Of a DNA stretch of 64,000 nucleotides, positions 17,781-25,615 are shown in pieces. The position numbers and the translations under genes are program-made. Source of the DNA: Polyangium jinanense (GTDB lineage Bacteria > Myxococcota > Polyangia > Polyangiales > Polyangiaceae); NCBI RefSeq assembly GCF_028435365.1, contig NZ_JAGTJJ010000003.1:124001-188000 (forward strand). Reading direction: 5' to 3'. Numbering within the stretch: the stretch's first letter is position 1; every line of letters starts with the position of its first letter. The notes under the pieces were generated by a model. That model made no database searches, had not been told where the DNA came from, and saw nothing but the letters and a program-made list of their open reading frames with translations.

Positions 17781-17830
17781 GGACAGTTCTGGACAGTTCC
17801 GGACAGTTCCGGACAAATCCGGACAATTTC
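17781..17830 (+). repeat. Five 10-bp direct repeats (GGACAGTTCC)
   Basis: Five consecutive 10-bp units read GGACAGTTCT, GGACAGTTCC, GGACAGTTCC, GGACAAATCC and GGACAATTTC. A half-palindrome (CTGTCCGGACAG) sits at the left edge. The 10-bp spacing puts every unit on nearly the same DNA face. The array lies ~160 bp upstream of the gene at 17989, a plausible operator position. Confidence 0.85.
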
Positions 17831-17988
17831 CCCCGCGCCGCCGCGTCCCGCCTGGCTCCCGAGCCGCACTCGACGCTTTTCCGCTGGGATTTGCCGCGTC
17901 CGTAGCCGCGCCGATGATTGGCATTCCTCGTGCACTCGTGCGGGCCGACCCGACGCCGTATCTCACCCGCGTCGAGGGAGGAATCCTC

Positions 17989-18708
17989 ATGAATATGGCT
18001 CTGATCGTGAAGGACACGTTGCCCCGGAAGAACTTCTCTGCCATCAGCCAGCTCGGCCACAAGGCCTTGAACCTCGCGCTCGGGCATGCCGCCGCGCTCG
18101 GTCCGCGGCTGTCGCCAGGTTTGGTCGAGGGCCTCGTCGCCGACGTGGAGAAGCTCGGCGACGTCGTTCCCAGCGCGAAGCAGGCGCGGAGCGAGTCGGT
18201 CGCCGCGACAAGCGCGCAAAACGTCGCACTCGCGGAGGGGCACACGCGTGTGCGGCAGGTCCGCGCCGCCGTCCGTCGCGCCAAGGCGCCCGCCGATGTG
18301 AAGCGCGGGTTTGGGGTCGGCCGGAGGACGAGGCCACATGTCGTGTCCGACGTGAAAGCCGCAATCCAGCAGATCCTCGACCGCGCCAAGGAAAAGCCGG
18401 CCGAGGCCGAGGCGCTCGGCATCGTGAAGAAGGACCTCGACGGCCTCGCGCTCTCGCTCGCCGCGATCACGGACGCCGATACGAAGCAGGAGCAAAAACG
18501 CGCGAGCGCGCCGCTCACGACGCAGCAGCGGAACCGGATCGGGAATCGGATCCTCGCCGCGGTCGCGCGGATCGAGGGCGCCGGGCGGCTGGAGTTCGCG
18601 AACGATCCCGTGAAGCGTGCGACCTTCGAGGCGCTCGGCGCACGGCCGAGGATCAGGCGCAAGGTCGACGCCGGGAGCGGGACGACGGAGGTGGTGGTGT
18701 CGGGCTGA
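17989..18708 (+). CDS. Hypothetical helical cytoplasmic protein
   Basis: 239-aa protein. ATG 17989 is chosen because GGGAGGA lies about seven bases upstream; a longer frame from 17914 lacks a ribosome site. It has no signal peptide or membrane segment and is rich in Ala, Arg and Lys, predicted mostly helical. Segments include FSAISQLGHKALNLALGHAA, SDVKAAIQQILDRAKEK and APLTTQQRNRIGNRILAAVAR. I do not recognise the family. It follows the heptad array and the 10-bp repeats, so it may be controlled by a factor binding them. Confidence 0.75.
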   Translation: MNMALIVKDTLPRKNFSAISQLGHKALNLALGHAAALGPRLSPGLVEGLVADVEKLGDVVPSAKQARSESVAATSAQNVALAEGHTRVRQVRAAVRRAKAPADVKRGFGVGRRTRPHVVSDVKAAIQQILDRAKEKPAEAEALGIVKKDLDGLALSLAAITDADTKQEQKRASAPLTTQQRNRIGNRILAAVARIEGAGRLEFANDPVKRATFEALGARPRIRRKVDAGSGTTEVVVSG

Positions 18709-18747
18709 GGATTTCGTAGATCCGATCACCGACCCGCCGCGGCGCGT

Positions 18748-19161
18748 TCAGCCGCGCGCCTGCTCCACCGGCACCCATTCGTCACCCTTCCGGATCCTAT
18801 AAGGCCGGGAACTCCCGTCCGGCAGGCGCTCATCCAGGGCGCTTGGCGCACCGGCATCGTCTTTCCACAGCAGATACACGTCGCCGCACCCACAGACCAA
18901 GGCATCTTTGCCATCACGGACGGCGGGGTTGTATTCGTCTGCCGTGCACCGACCGGTTTTGCAGCGAGGAAACCGGTTTCGGAAACGCTTGCGTGCCCGG
19001 AGTGCGCGCGGGGCGATCCACAGGATGGCCATCCCTGCTGCGAGGCCCACCAGCATTCCGGGTGGGCCACCGTCCCTGCCAGCCACGACGAACCCGACCC
19101 CTCCGCCGATGCATCCGCACAGCTGGAGCCAGATCAGAACGGCGAAGTGCACCAAGGTCAT
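18748..19161 (-). CDS. Small membrane protein with Cys pairs
   Basis: 137-aa protein read from ATG 19161, the first start that leaves the hydrophobic N-terminus intact. Two membrane segments (about 1-20 and 27-47) include LIWLQLCGCIGGGVGFVVAG. A soluble tail follows with four cysteines in two short pairs (PRCKTGRC and CGCGDVYLLWK) that might bind metal. It is convergent with the 17989 gene. No family recognised. Confidence 0.6.
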   Translation of the reverse strand: MTLVHFAVLIWLQLCGCIGGGVGFVVAGRDGGPPGMLVGLAAGMAILWIAPRALRARKRFRNRFPRCKTGRCTADEYNPAVRDGKDALVCGCGDVYLLWKDDAGAPSALDERLPDGSSRPYRIRKGDEWVPVEQARG

Positions 19162-19234
19162 GAGGTCGGCTCCAAAAGCGGACGGCGCCCGGCTCGACAC
19201 ACCGAGCCTGACGCAAGACAACGCGCCCGCAAGT

Positions 19235-19409
19235 CAGCCCGAACCATCGAGAACAGTCGTGACTGATCGCCGAGCCCAGGGCCGGATCCACGCCTCCCTG
19301 CCAAGCCCGCACGCCCCCCCGACCGCCTCGCCACCCAGCTAAAACCACCCTCCAGTGCAGCGCGATGGCCATCGACGCCGCCGAGCTTCGTAGGGTCCTC
19401 GGGAGATTC
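19235..19409 (+). repeat. Left direct repeat: copy of flavin reductase promoter and first codons
   Basis: About 175 bp closely matching 22858-23031. It covers the upstream region of the flavin reductase gene and its first ~15 codons. Similarity begins at CAGCCCGAACC and stops abruptly within the coding part. Confidence 0.9.
19365..19409 (+). pseudogene. Truncated 5' fragment of a flavin reductase gene
   Basis: From ATG 19365 this reads MAIDAAELRRVLGRF, matching the start of the intact gene at 22987 (MAIDAAELRRVFGQF). It then diverges completely into a 47-residue tail without family similarity. The fragment keeps the upstream region, so its promoter could now drive the lipoprotein gene at 19511. 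Confidence 0.85.
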
Positions 19410-19510
19410 AACGTGCCGGCATTACACACCGTTGCGCTCGGGGGTCATGCACGCAACGAGGTTTGTCGGCGGGCTTGCGCACCGCGATGTTGCCGTGTAA
19501 CGTCGAGGTC

Positions 19511-19813
19511 ATGGTTCGTCTCGGCAAATTTTTTGTTTGTCTCGGTTCTGTGATATTGGGCGTCTCTGCGGCGATCGCGGGGTGCGAGGGCGGCGACATT
19601 TTCATCGGCAGCAACTGCATGCACGACGGCGAGCAGCTCCTCGATCCTGCTTGTTGCCCCTGTCCTCTGCCGGAAGATTGTCCCGACGGCCCCAAGCCCA
19701 TCCCTGCGGGTTGCCCGAACGCGCCCGCTCCGGATGGAGGAACGGACGGCGGCGACGGCGGGATGTTCGAAGACGCAATGGTTATACTGTGGGACGGACC
19801 AATGCGAGCTTGA
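19511..19813 (+). CDS. Small Cys-rich lipoprotein
   Basis: 100-aa lipoprotein starting at ATG 19511 with GAGG just upstream. The signal peptide ends at lipobox AIAGC. The mature part is Cys/Pro-rich (SNCMHDGEQ, then PACCPCPLPEDCPDGP) with a Gly/Asp-rich segment near the end. Third positions are noticeably more A/T-rich than in neighbouring genes (for example AAATTTTTTGTTTGT), which suggests relaxed or foreign origin. It lies between the two direct repeats. Function unknown. Confidence 0.65.
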   Translation: MVRLGKFFVCLGSVILGVSAAIAGCEGGDIFIGSNCMHDGEQLLDPACCPCPLPEDCPDGPKPIPAGCPNAPAPDGGTDGGDGGMFEDAMVILWDGPMRA

Positions 19814-19855
19814 CTGAGCCAGTGAAGCATTCGGGGTTGAGCATGCGACATCGAC

Positions 19856-20128
19856 TCAGGGGGCGCCCTCGCACGCATCGAAGAAATGGGGCCGCAGCGT
19901 GTCGCAGAGCAAGCGCTGATCACGACAGCATCCGATGCAGGTGATGCTCGCCTTTCGTTTTTCGCAACTCTGGTAGCAGCTCTCCGCGGGCGTGTTGCAC
20001 TCTTCACGGAGAGGCGGGATACCGCCATCGAACCCGTCGAAGCGTCCCTTTCGCTTTTCTCCAGAAGGGCAGCCGGCTCCGAACACCAGAATAAGCCCTG
20101 CGGTCAGGATCGTATGAATTGTCTTCAT
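19856..20128 (-). CDS. Small Cys-rich lipoprotein, copy 1
   Basis: 90-aa lipoprotein from ATG 20128 with lipobox FGAGC. The mature peptide has paired cysteines: ECNTPAESCYQSC, then TCIGCCRDQRLLCD and ACEGAP. The same Cys layout occurs in the frameshifted gene just upstream (20178-20451), so the two are tandem paralogues. Possible disulfide-rich surface protein; no known family. Codon use is less GC-biased than its surroundings. Confidence 0.65.
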   Translation of the reverse strand: MKTIHTILTAGLILVFGAGCPSGEKRKGRFDGFDGGIPPLREECNTPAESCYQSCEKRKASITCIGCCRDQRLLCDTLRPHFFDACEGAP

Positions 20129-20177
20129 CACGTAAATCGTGCGACCAGCCATTGCCTGGTTCATCCGTCGGACCGGT

Positions 20178-20451
20178 TCACTCCTTGTTCAGGCATTCGT
20201 AGAAGCTGTAGTCTTCCCTGTTGTCGCACGACCTGGCGGCGCTCTCGCAGCAGAGGGTGCAACCCAGCCCCATATCGGCCTCGTAACAACTGTTACGGCA
20301 AGCAGAAAGCTTGTAAGTGCAGTGTTCCCGTTGCGGGCCTGCGTCGTCGGCGTCGGGGGTGGTACGTGAGCAACCGCTAAGGGCCCCCCACCGTGCTCAT
20401 GGCGACCAGCAGGAGTAGGGCGTAGATGTTCCTTGCGCTCATTCGCGTCAT
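20178..20451 (-). pseudogene. Frameshifted paralogue of the Cys-rich mini-lipoprotein, copy 2
   Basis: The reverse strand from ATG 20451 (or 20442) encodes a signal peptide (ARNIYALLLLVAMSTVG) that stops at a TAG just past a run of six G (C6 at 20384-20389 on the plus strand). Removing one base from the run restores the frame: LSGC lipobox, then HCTYKLSACRNSCYEADM, then a GCTLCCESAARSCD segment, ending at TGA 20178-20180. The Cys pattern matches copy 1. Either a real 1-bp lesion, a phase-variable tract, or a homopolymer sequencing error. Confidence 0.65.
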
Positions 20452-20609
20452 ATACCTACTGCTCCGGCAGGCGACAAGATTCAGGAGCAGTCTACGGTGC
20501 CGGAGCAGCCGCGAGCGCGGCGGCTCTACCTGCCGAGGCACCCTGACCCTTGACAAACCCGCGACGGTTTGCTGCAGCCTGGCCACAAGCTAAACCACGC
20601 GTCTCCCGC

Positions 20610-21315
20610 TCAATCGAAGAGCGGCTTGCGCCCGTGGTCGTGGCCGAGCGTGTAGAATAGGTGGAGACCCACGCTCCCGACGAGCGGGCTCACCTGCCAG
20701 AGGGGCGCGCCGCCGCCGTGCAAACTCGGCTGCGAGATCGTCTTCAGCACGTCGAGGTACGCGCGCATGTAGATGCTCGTGGTCAGCCGTAACTCGTAGC
20801 CGGCGCGTACCCCGGCGGTCGAGAACCAGCTTTCGTTATCGGCCGGGTAGGTCAGCGTGCTCGTGGCCTCCCGATCGGCACGGTACCCCTGCGCTTCGAG
20901 TCTCGCGGATGCGTACACGCCGCAGCCCATGAAGCCGCGGCGCTCGTAGCAAAGCGCGATCGGTACGATGAAGCCGTTCCATTCGACCAGCGTGAACCTC
21001 CGCCGGCTTTCGCCAACCGCCCCAGAGGATTTGCGTCTCGAACAGGAAGACGAACGGCGAGCGGCGGATGCCCACCGAGATCGCTGTCATCCCCGTCAAT
21101 CCAGGGCCCACGCCGTACGATGCGCCCGCGCCGGCTCCGATGAAGAAGTTCGTGAACAGACGGGTCTCGGACGGGGGTTCTCCGGCTGCACTCGATGAGC
21201 CCTGCGGCTGGGGCGCAGGCGGCGATGGTTCCGCGTTTGCCAGCGAGGGCCCGGCTGCGCTGCATGTCGCGATGAGAACCAGCATCGCCCCGAGGTGCCG
21301 CGGATAGGAGCTCAT
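20610..21315 (-). pseudogene. Frameshifted outer-membrane-barrel-like protein
   Basis: From ATG 21315 a signal peptide (cleaved near SLANA) and a barrel-like segment (FIGAGAGASYGVGPGL, then FVFLFETQILWGG) are in one frame. From about 21000 the plausible continuation (FTLVEWNGFIVPIALCYERRG, then a YELRLTTSIYMRAYLDV segment and VGSVGLHLFY) is in another frame, ending at 20610. The join lies near 21000-21035, close to a GGGG run. Intact, it would be about 234 aa, the size of small myxobacterial barrel proteins. Possible sequencing error or true decay. Confidence 0.6.
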
Positions 21316-21333
21316 GTCTCGTTTATATCCTGC

Positions 21334-21449
21334 GCACGACGGCTCAGGTTTCGAAATCGGGCGAGCCTCCGAGGTCCGGCCGCCCGCAATGGAGGGAAAA
21401 ACCTTTCTCTTGCCCGACCGCTTCGTATCGCGCGTGCACGCCCGCGTGG
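21334..21449 (+). pseudogene. Duplicated FHA-domain fragment of the 16024-type gene
   Basis: 116 bp that match 16158-16273 with four differences by my count. It encodes HDGSGFEIGRASEVRPPAM and the rest of the FHA loop through VSRVHARV, then diverges. It sits in a 63-codon open frame starting at 21314 and has no AAA+ or HTH domain. It is therefore a remnant rather than a gene. Confidence 0.9.
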
Positions 21450-21626
21450 CGAGGCTCCCGGCAACTCCCGCACTGCGCTCGGCGTCCTGTTTTGGCGCAG
21501 CCTGACACATGGCTTACATCCGCGGCAGGGCGAGCAAGGCTCAACGCGCCTTTGGCGAAGGGCACAAACCTTGCCAGCGCTCAGCGCTACGCGCGGAGAG
21601 GCACCGTTCGGTGGTGGAGGTCGTCG

Positions 21627-22781
21627 ATGATGCAGCGAAGCATTCAGGCCGTATGGGTAACTCTGTTGGCGATTGCCAGCGTGGCATGCGAAGCGAGCGT
21701 CGTTGGGGGCGGCTCTGGGGCCGAAAGGAGCGTCGATTTGGGCACCCCTGGGGCCGGGGGTTCCGCTGGTGGCGGGGGGATGGGCGGCACAGGGGGAATC
21801 GGTGGGACCGGCGGCGGGATCATCGAGGAATGCGATGACGCTGGTCACTGCCTGGAGATCCTGGCCACTGGACTCAACTCCCCAGATGCGATTGCCGTGG
21901 ATTCCGCCAACGTATACTGGACGTCGTTCTTCGATAACACGGTGATGAAATGCGCCGTCACCGGGTGTGGAGGCGCTCCGACGGTGCTGGCCAGCGGACA
22001 GCCGCATCCGAAGGTCATCGCGCTGGACGATACCAGCGTGTACTGGGGGACCCTTGGAAATCCTGGCGGGGACGGCTCGGTGATGAAGTGCGGGCTCGAG
22101 GGGTGCGCAGGTGCACCGGAGTCCCTCCTGACGAATGTGAACGTGGGCGATATCGCGGTGCAGAATGCGCAACTCTATTTGACCGAAATCACGCCGCAGC
22201 CTGGCGGGGCCGGCCTGCTCCTGCGCTGTCCCACGAGCGGCTGCGCCAACACGCCCATCGAGCTCGCCCAGGTGCAGGGCGTGCCCTCCGGACTTGCTGT
22301 CAGCGGAACGAAGCTGGTGTGGGGCGCGATCGCCATCGCCATGGAGGCCGAAGTTCCGAGCACCGTGATGACCTGCGATTCCAACGCCTGTACGCCAGCA
22401 GCTCTCGCCTCGACATCGGCAATCCACGTGCGCCACATGGCCATGGACGCGGTGAACGTCTATTGGACCAACGCGGACTTTTCCGTCATGAAATGTCCCC
22501 TCACCGGATGTGGCAGCCAGATGCCCATCACGATGGCCTCTTTTGACGGGCTCGACATCCCGCACGCGATCGCCACCGACGGTGTGAACGTATACTGGAC
22601 CGTGGTCGCCATGGGCGGCACGCCGGCCGTGATGAAGTGTCCTGTGGGCGGCTGCGAGAACGGGCCTATCACGCTCGCAGTCGGTCCCAAGATCCAAGGG
22701 CCCGCCGGCATTGCCGTGGACGCGACGCACGTTTACTGGACGGACTCCGAGGCTGGTACGGTGATGAGGACCCTGAAGTGA
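21627..22781 (+). CDS. Lipoprotein with YWT-type beta-propeller and paired Cys
   Basis: 384-aa lipoprotein starting at ATG 21627 (GGAGG eight bases upstream; a second ATG follows directly). After the signal peptide (lipobox SVAC) and a short Gly linker come about six repeats of the form VYWT...VMKCxxxGC...P (VYWTSFFDNTVMKCAVTGC, VYWGTLGNPGG, VYWTNADFSVMKCPLTGC, VYWTVV, VYWTDSEAG). Each blade carries a Cys pair likely to be a disulfide. This layout is common in myxobacterial surface lipoproteins; ligand unknown. It is the last gene before the right direct repeat. Confidence 0.85.
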   Translation: MMQRSIQAVWVTLLAIASVACEASVVGGGSGAERSVDLGTPGAGGSAGGGGMGGTGGIGGTGGGIIEECDDAGHCLEILATGLNSPDAIAVDSANVYWTSFFDNTVMKCAVTGCGGAPTVLASGQPHPKVIALDDTSVYWGTLGNPGGDGSVMKCGLEGCAGAPESLLTNVNVGDIAVQNAQLYLTEITPQPGGAGLLLRCPTSGCANTPIELAQVQGVPSGLAVSGTKLVWGAIAIAMEAEVPSTVMTCDSNACTPAALASTSAIHVRHMAMDAVNVYWTNADFSVMKCPLTGCGSQMPITMASFDGLDIPHAIATDGVNVYWTVVAMGGTPAVMKCPVGGCENGPITLAVGPKIQGPAGIAVDATHVYWTDSEAGTVMRTLK

Positions 22782-22857
22782 CCGCCCGTTGTGCGTGCTC
22801 ATAGCCCGCGCCGCGCGCCTCGCGCGGCATCGGCGCAGAGCTCACCCAGGCAGCACG

Positions 22858-23031
22858 CAGCCCGAACCATCGAGAACCGTCGTGACCGATCGCCGAGCCC
22901 AGGGCCGGATCCACGCCTCCCCGCCAAGCCCGCACGCCCCCGAACCGCCTCGCCACCCAACAAAAACCACCCTACAGTGCAGTGCGATGGCCATCGACGC
23001 CGCCGAGCTTCGCAGGGTCTTCGGGCAGTTC
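22858..23031 (+). repeat. Right direct repeat, containing flavin reductase promoter and start
   Basis: The parent copy of the 19235-19409 repeat: ~129 bp of leader plus the first codons of the intact flavin reductase gene. The two copies bracket about 3.4 kb. Confidence 0.9.
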
Positions 23032-23478
23032 GCGACCGGCGTCACGGTCGTCACCACCCGCCACGAGGGCGTGCCCCAGGGCATGACCGCGAACTCCTTC
23101 ACCTCCGTCTCCCTCGACCCGCCGCTCGTCCTCTTCTGCGCCGACAGACGCGCTCGCTCCGGCATGCTCGTCGGCACGGCCGGCTGCTTTGCCATCAACG
23201 TCCTCGCCGAGGAGCAGCGTCACCTCTCCGACCTCTTCGCCGGCAAGGGCACCGACGAGCAGCGCCGGGCCCTGCTCGACGAGATCGGGCAAGGCGCCGT
23301 CACCGGCGCGCCCATCCTGCAAGGCGCCCTCGGCTGGCTCGATTGCCGCCTCGAACGCGCCATCGACGCCGGCGATCACATCGTCTACTTCGGCGAGGTC
23401 GTGGCCGCGGGCGCAGGCGATCCCGCTTCGCCCTTGCTCTACTTCCGCAGCGGCTACCGCCGCCTCGACCAGCTCTGA
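22987..23478 (+). CDS. Flavin reductase family protein
   Basis: 163-aa FMN-binding split-barrel protein starting at ATG 22987. The family core ATGVTVVTTRHEG, then GMTANSFTSVSLDPPLVLFC, is followed by CFAINVLAEEQ and the C-terminal FGEVVAAG. It reduces FMN or FAD with NAD(P)H, often supplying reduced flavin to a monooxygenase; no such oxygenase gene is adjacent. Its length is normal for the family. Its promoter region and first codons exist in a second, truncated copy at 19235. Confidence 0.9.
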   Translation: MAIDAAELRRVFGQFATGVTVVTTRHEGVPQGMTANSFTSVSLDPPLVLFCADRRARSGMLVGTAGCFAINVLAEEQRHLSDLFAGKGTDEQRRALLDEIGQGAVTGAPILQGALGWLDCRLERAIDAGDHIVYFGEVVAAGAGDPASPLLYFRSGYRRLDQL

Positions 23479-23651
23479 CCCCTTCGCGCCCGTCGCGGTC
23501 GCACCTCGTTTGTCCCCGACGAACGCGGCGCGCGGGGCGGGCGGCATGGCCTCGCTCGCTCTCGCGAGCGACCTCGTCGACCTGGAAAGGTGGCCGTTGA
23601 ACAGCGCCGGCCGACCCTCTAAGGTACCCGCGGATCCGGCAAGGAGAGCGC

Positions 23652-24548
23652 ATGGCCCTGGGTGATGTGGTCTTGGTGGCGACGGACCTGAGCGAGTCCG
23701 CCGACGAGGCGATCAAACTCGGACACGAGCACGCGCAGCGAGCGGGCGGCAAGCTCGTCGTCTGTCACGTCGTGCACGAGGTGTTGCGCTCCGCGCCCCT
23801 CTTCCCGCAGGCGATCCAGGCCGACATGGAGGCCGTGATCCACGCCGAGAGTCACGCCGCCGCGGCGGTCGAGGATCGCGTCAAGGACCTGACCGGCCGT
23901 CCGAGCAACGGCTTCGAGGTGCGCATCGAGAGCGGCGGCGCCGACGCCTCGATCCTCCGCGTCGCCGAGGACGTCGGCGCCACGCTCGTCGTCACCGGCA
24001 GCCGCGGCCTCACCGGCATCGCGCGGCTCCTGCTCGGCAACGTCGCCGAGCGGATCGTGCGGTACGCGCACTGCCCCGTGCTCGTCGCGCGCCCGCACAA
24101 GCGGACGAACAAGATCCTCGCAACGACCGACCTCTCCGAGCTCTCCCAGCCCGGCGTCGCGCTTGCCGGTCAGGTCGCCGCGGAGCAGCGCGGCGCGCTC
24201 ACGGTGCTGCACGCGCTCGACATCCTGCCGTCGCCCGCGTTCGGCTTCACCGTGCCCTTCGGCGGCGCGCCCGTCATTCCCCCGCCCGAGCTCATCGAGC
24301 AGATGCGCGGTGCGGCGGACGGCGTGCTCGTGGGCATGACCGAGCGGCTCGGGATCAAGGCCGAGCGACGCGTGATCGAGGGAGATGCCGCCACGGTGGT
24401 GATCCGGACCGCCGAGGAGCTCGACGCGGAGCTCGTGGTGGTCGCGACCCATGGCCGCACGGGCCTTGCGCGCGTGGCGCTCGGCAGCGTGGCCGAGAAG
24501 ATCGTAAGGGGAGCTCACTGCTCCGTCCTCGTTGCTCGCTCACACTGA
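23652..24548 (+). CDS. Tandem universal stress protein
   Basis: 298-aa protein with two UspA domains (about 1-145 and 155-298). Each ends in the ATP-binding loop pattern: VTGSRGLTGIARLLLGNVAERIVRYAHCPVLV and VATHGRTGLARVALGSVAEKIVRGAHCSVLV. These are the G2xG9G(S/T) motifs of ATP-binding Usps. AAGGAGAG lies just before the ATG. Cytoplasmic stress-response role by family. Transcription probably continues into the 40-aa membrane protein. Confidence 0.92.
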   Translation: MALGDVVLVATDLSESADEAIKLGHEHAQRAGGKLVVCHVVHEVLRSAPLFPQAIQADMEAVIHAESHAAAAVEDRVKDLTGRPSNGFEVRIESGGADASILRVAEDVGATLVVTGSRGLTGIARLLLGNVAERIVRYAHCPVLVARPHKRTNKILATTDLSELSQPGVALAGQVAAEQRGALTVLHALDILPSPAFGFTVPFGGAPVIPPPELIEQMRGAADGVLVGMTERLGIKAERRVIEGDAATVVIRTAEELDAELVVVATHGRTGLARVALGSVAEKIVRGAHCSVLVARSH

Positions 24549-24628
24549 CGTCCGCGGTTGACGCAGCGTCGCGCCGGTGTCACGGATGGGACCGCGCCGG
24601 CGCCCGCCGGCCGCGTCTGGGAGGCATC

Positions 24629-24751
24629 ATGGCGACCGATTCATCGAACGAGAAGGCCCCGACCGAGGACTGGAGCGTGCCCATGCTCCTCGGGCTCGCG
24701 GTCGTGGTCCTCGGCGGCTTCTTCGTGTTCATCAACGCGATCTCGCCCTGA
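24629..24751 (+). CDS. 40-aa single-span membrane protein
   Basis: Short open frame from ATG 24629, with GGAGG just upstream. It encodes a 40-residue peptide: a hydrophilic N-terminus (MATDSSNEKAPTEDW) and one membrane helix (PMLLGLAVVVLGGFFVFINA). Codon use is strongly GC3-biased, as in its neighbours. It is followed immediately by a bidirectional terminator hairpin. Function unknown; it may assist a membrane complex or respond to stress with the preceding Usp. Confidence 0.7.
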   Translation: MATDSSNEKAPTEDWSVPMLLGLAVVVLGGFFVFINAISP

Positions 24752-24772
24752 AGAGCGGGTGTTCCCCGCTCT
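24752..24772. terminator. Bidirectional terminator hairpin
   Basis: Perfect 8-bp stem (AGAGCGGG / CCCGCTCT) around a 5-nt loop, located between the plus-strand stop at 24751 and the minus-strand stop at 24785. It lacks a long T-tract. Confidence 0.55.
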
Positions 24773-24784
24773 CCGGGGAGACCG

Positions 24785-25615
24785 TCATTTCAAGAAAAAC
24801 CCGACCGACAGCTCCGCGTTCCAGCGGATGTCGCCGATGATCCCCACCTCGCCGGTGACGGACGCGAAGAACCACTTGCGCACGTGCGCCCGCGCGCCCG
24901 CGCGACCCGAGAACGCGAAGGTCATCGCTCCGTAATCGGCCTTGTAGCCGTCGATCGCGAGCTCGGTGTCCACCCAGTGGATCCCGCCGAGCAGGTCCGC
25001 GAAGATCGCGACCTTCGTCCACGCGTACTCGCCGCCGATCCCGAACCGCAGCTCCTTCGCCGACAGCGACTGCACCGTCACCGTGCGCGGCGTGCCGCTC
25101 ACGTTGTAGACCGCCGTCGAGTCGCTCACCTTGTAGGTCGGGAACGGCACGTCGAAGCCCACCGTCATCCGGATGTGGCTCATCACCAGGCGCAGGTCGT
25201 AGCGGAGCCCGAGCACGGTCGCGGCGTCGAAGGGCGCCTTGACGAACGGCTCGACGAGCCCGCCGCCGCCGATGCCCTCGGCCGTGCCTTCCTCGAACTT
25301 GAACGACGTCTTCGAGTAGGAGCGCTGTCCCGCGAGGAAGCCCATCGTGAACTCGAAATGGTCGCCGTTGGCCCAGCCGTCCTCCTCGGAGTCTTCCTCG
25401 ACCGAGGGGGGCGGCGGCGTGGGGCGCTCCGGCACCTCGAGCTGCCTCTGGGGCGGCGGCGTGGGCGGGGGCGGCGCGGCCACCTCCAGCGGGTCGGCCT
25501 TCTTCTCGCCCGGCGGCAGCGGCTCCGGCGAGGACTCCTGCGCGAACGCGGGCGCGGCGAGGCCGACGAGGACGAAGGTGGTGAGGGACAGGACGAACGT
25601 AGAAGAGCGGCGCAT
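24785..25615 (-). CDS. Outer-membrane beta-barrel-like protein with Pro-rich N-terminus
   Basis: 276-aa protein from ATG 25615 with a signal peptide (cleavage near APAFA-QE). A Pro/Glu-rich segment (about 28-75) is followed by a barrel-like domain with alternating aromatic strands (HFEFTMGFLAGQRSYSKTSF, LRYDLRLVMSHIRMTVGFDV, FGIGGEYAWTKVAIFADLLGG). It ends LSVGFFLK. Such proteins sit in the outer membrane; I do not recognise a specific family. It is divergent from the histidine kinase at 25817 with ~200 bp between. Confidence 0.75.
   Translation of the reverse strand: MRRSSTFVLSLTTFVLVGLAAPAFAQESSPEPLPPGEKKADPLEVAAPPPPTPPPQRQLEVPERPTPPPPSVEEDSEEDGWANGDHFEFTMGFLAGQRSYSKTSFKFEEGTAEGIGGGGLVEPFVKAPFDAATVLGLRYDLRLVMSHIRMTVGFDVPFPTYKVSDSTAVYNVSGTPRTVTVQSLSAKELRFGIGGEYAWTKVAIFADLLGGIHWVDTELAIDGYKADYGAMTFAFSGRAGARAHVRKWFFASVTGEVGIIGDIRWNAELSVGFFLK

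Noticed and set aside
19365..19553. 62-codon gene after the left repeat
   Set aside because: Only the first ~15 codons resemble flavin reductase; the remainder is frame noise overlapping the start of the lipoprotein gene at 19511.
21314..21505. A 63-codon gene containing the FHA fragment
   Set aside because: The match to the 16024 gene is only 116 bp and the rest has no family similarity; treated as a remnant.
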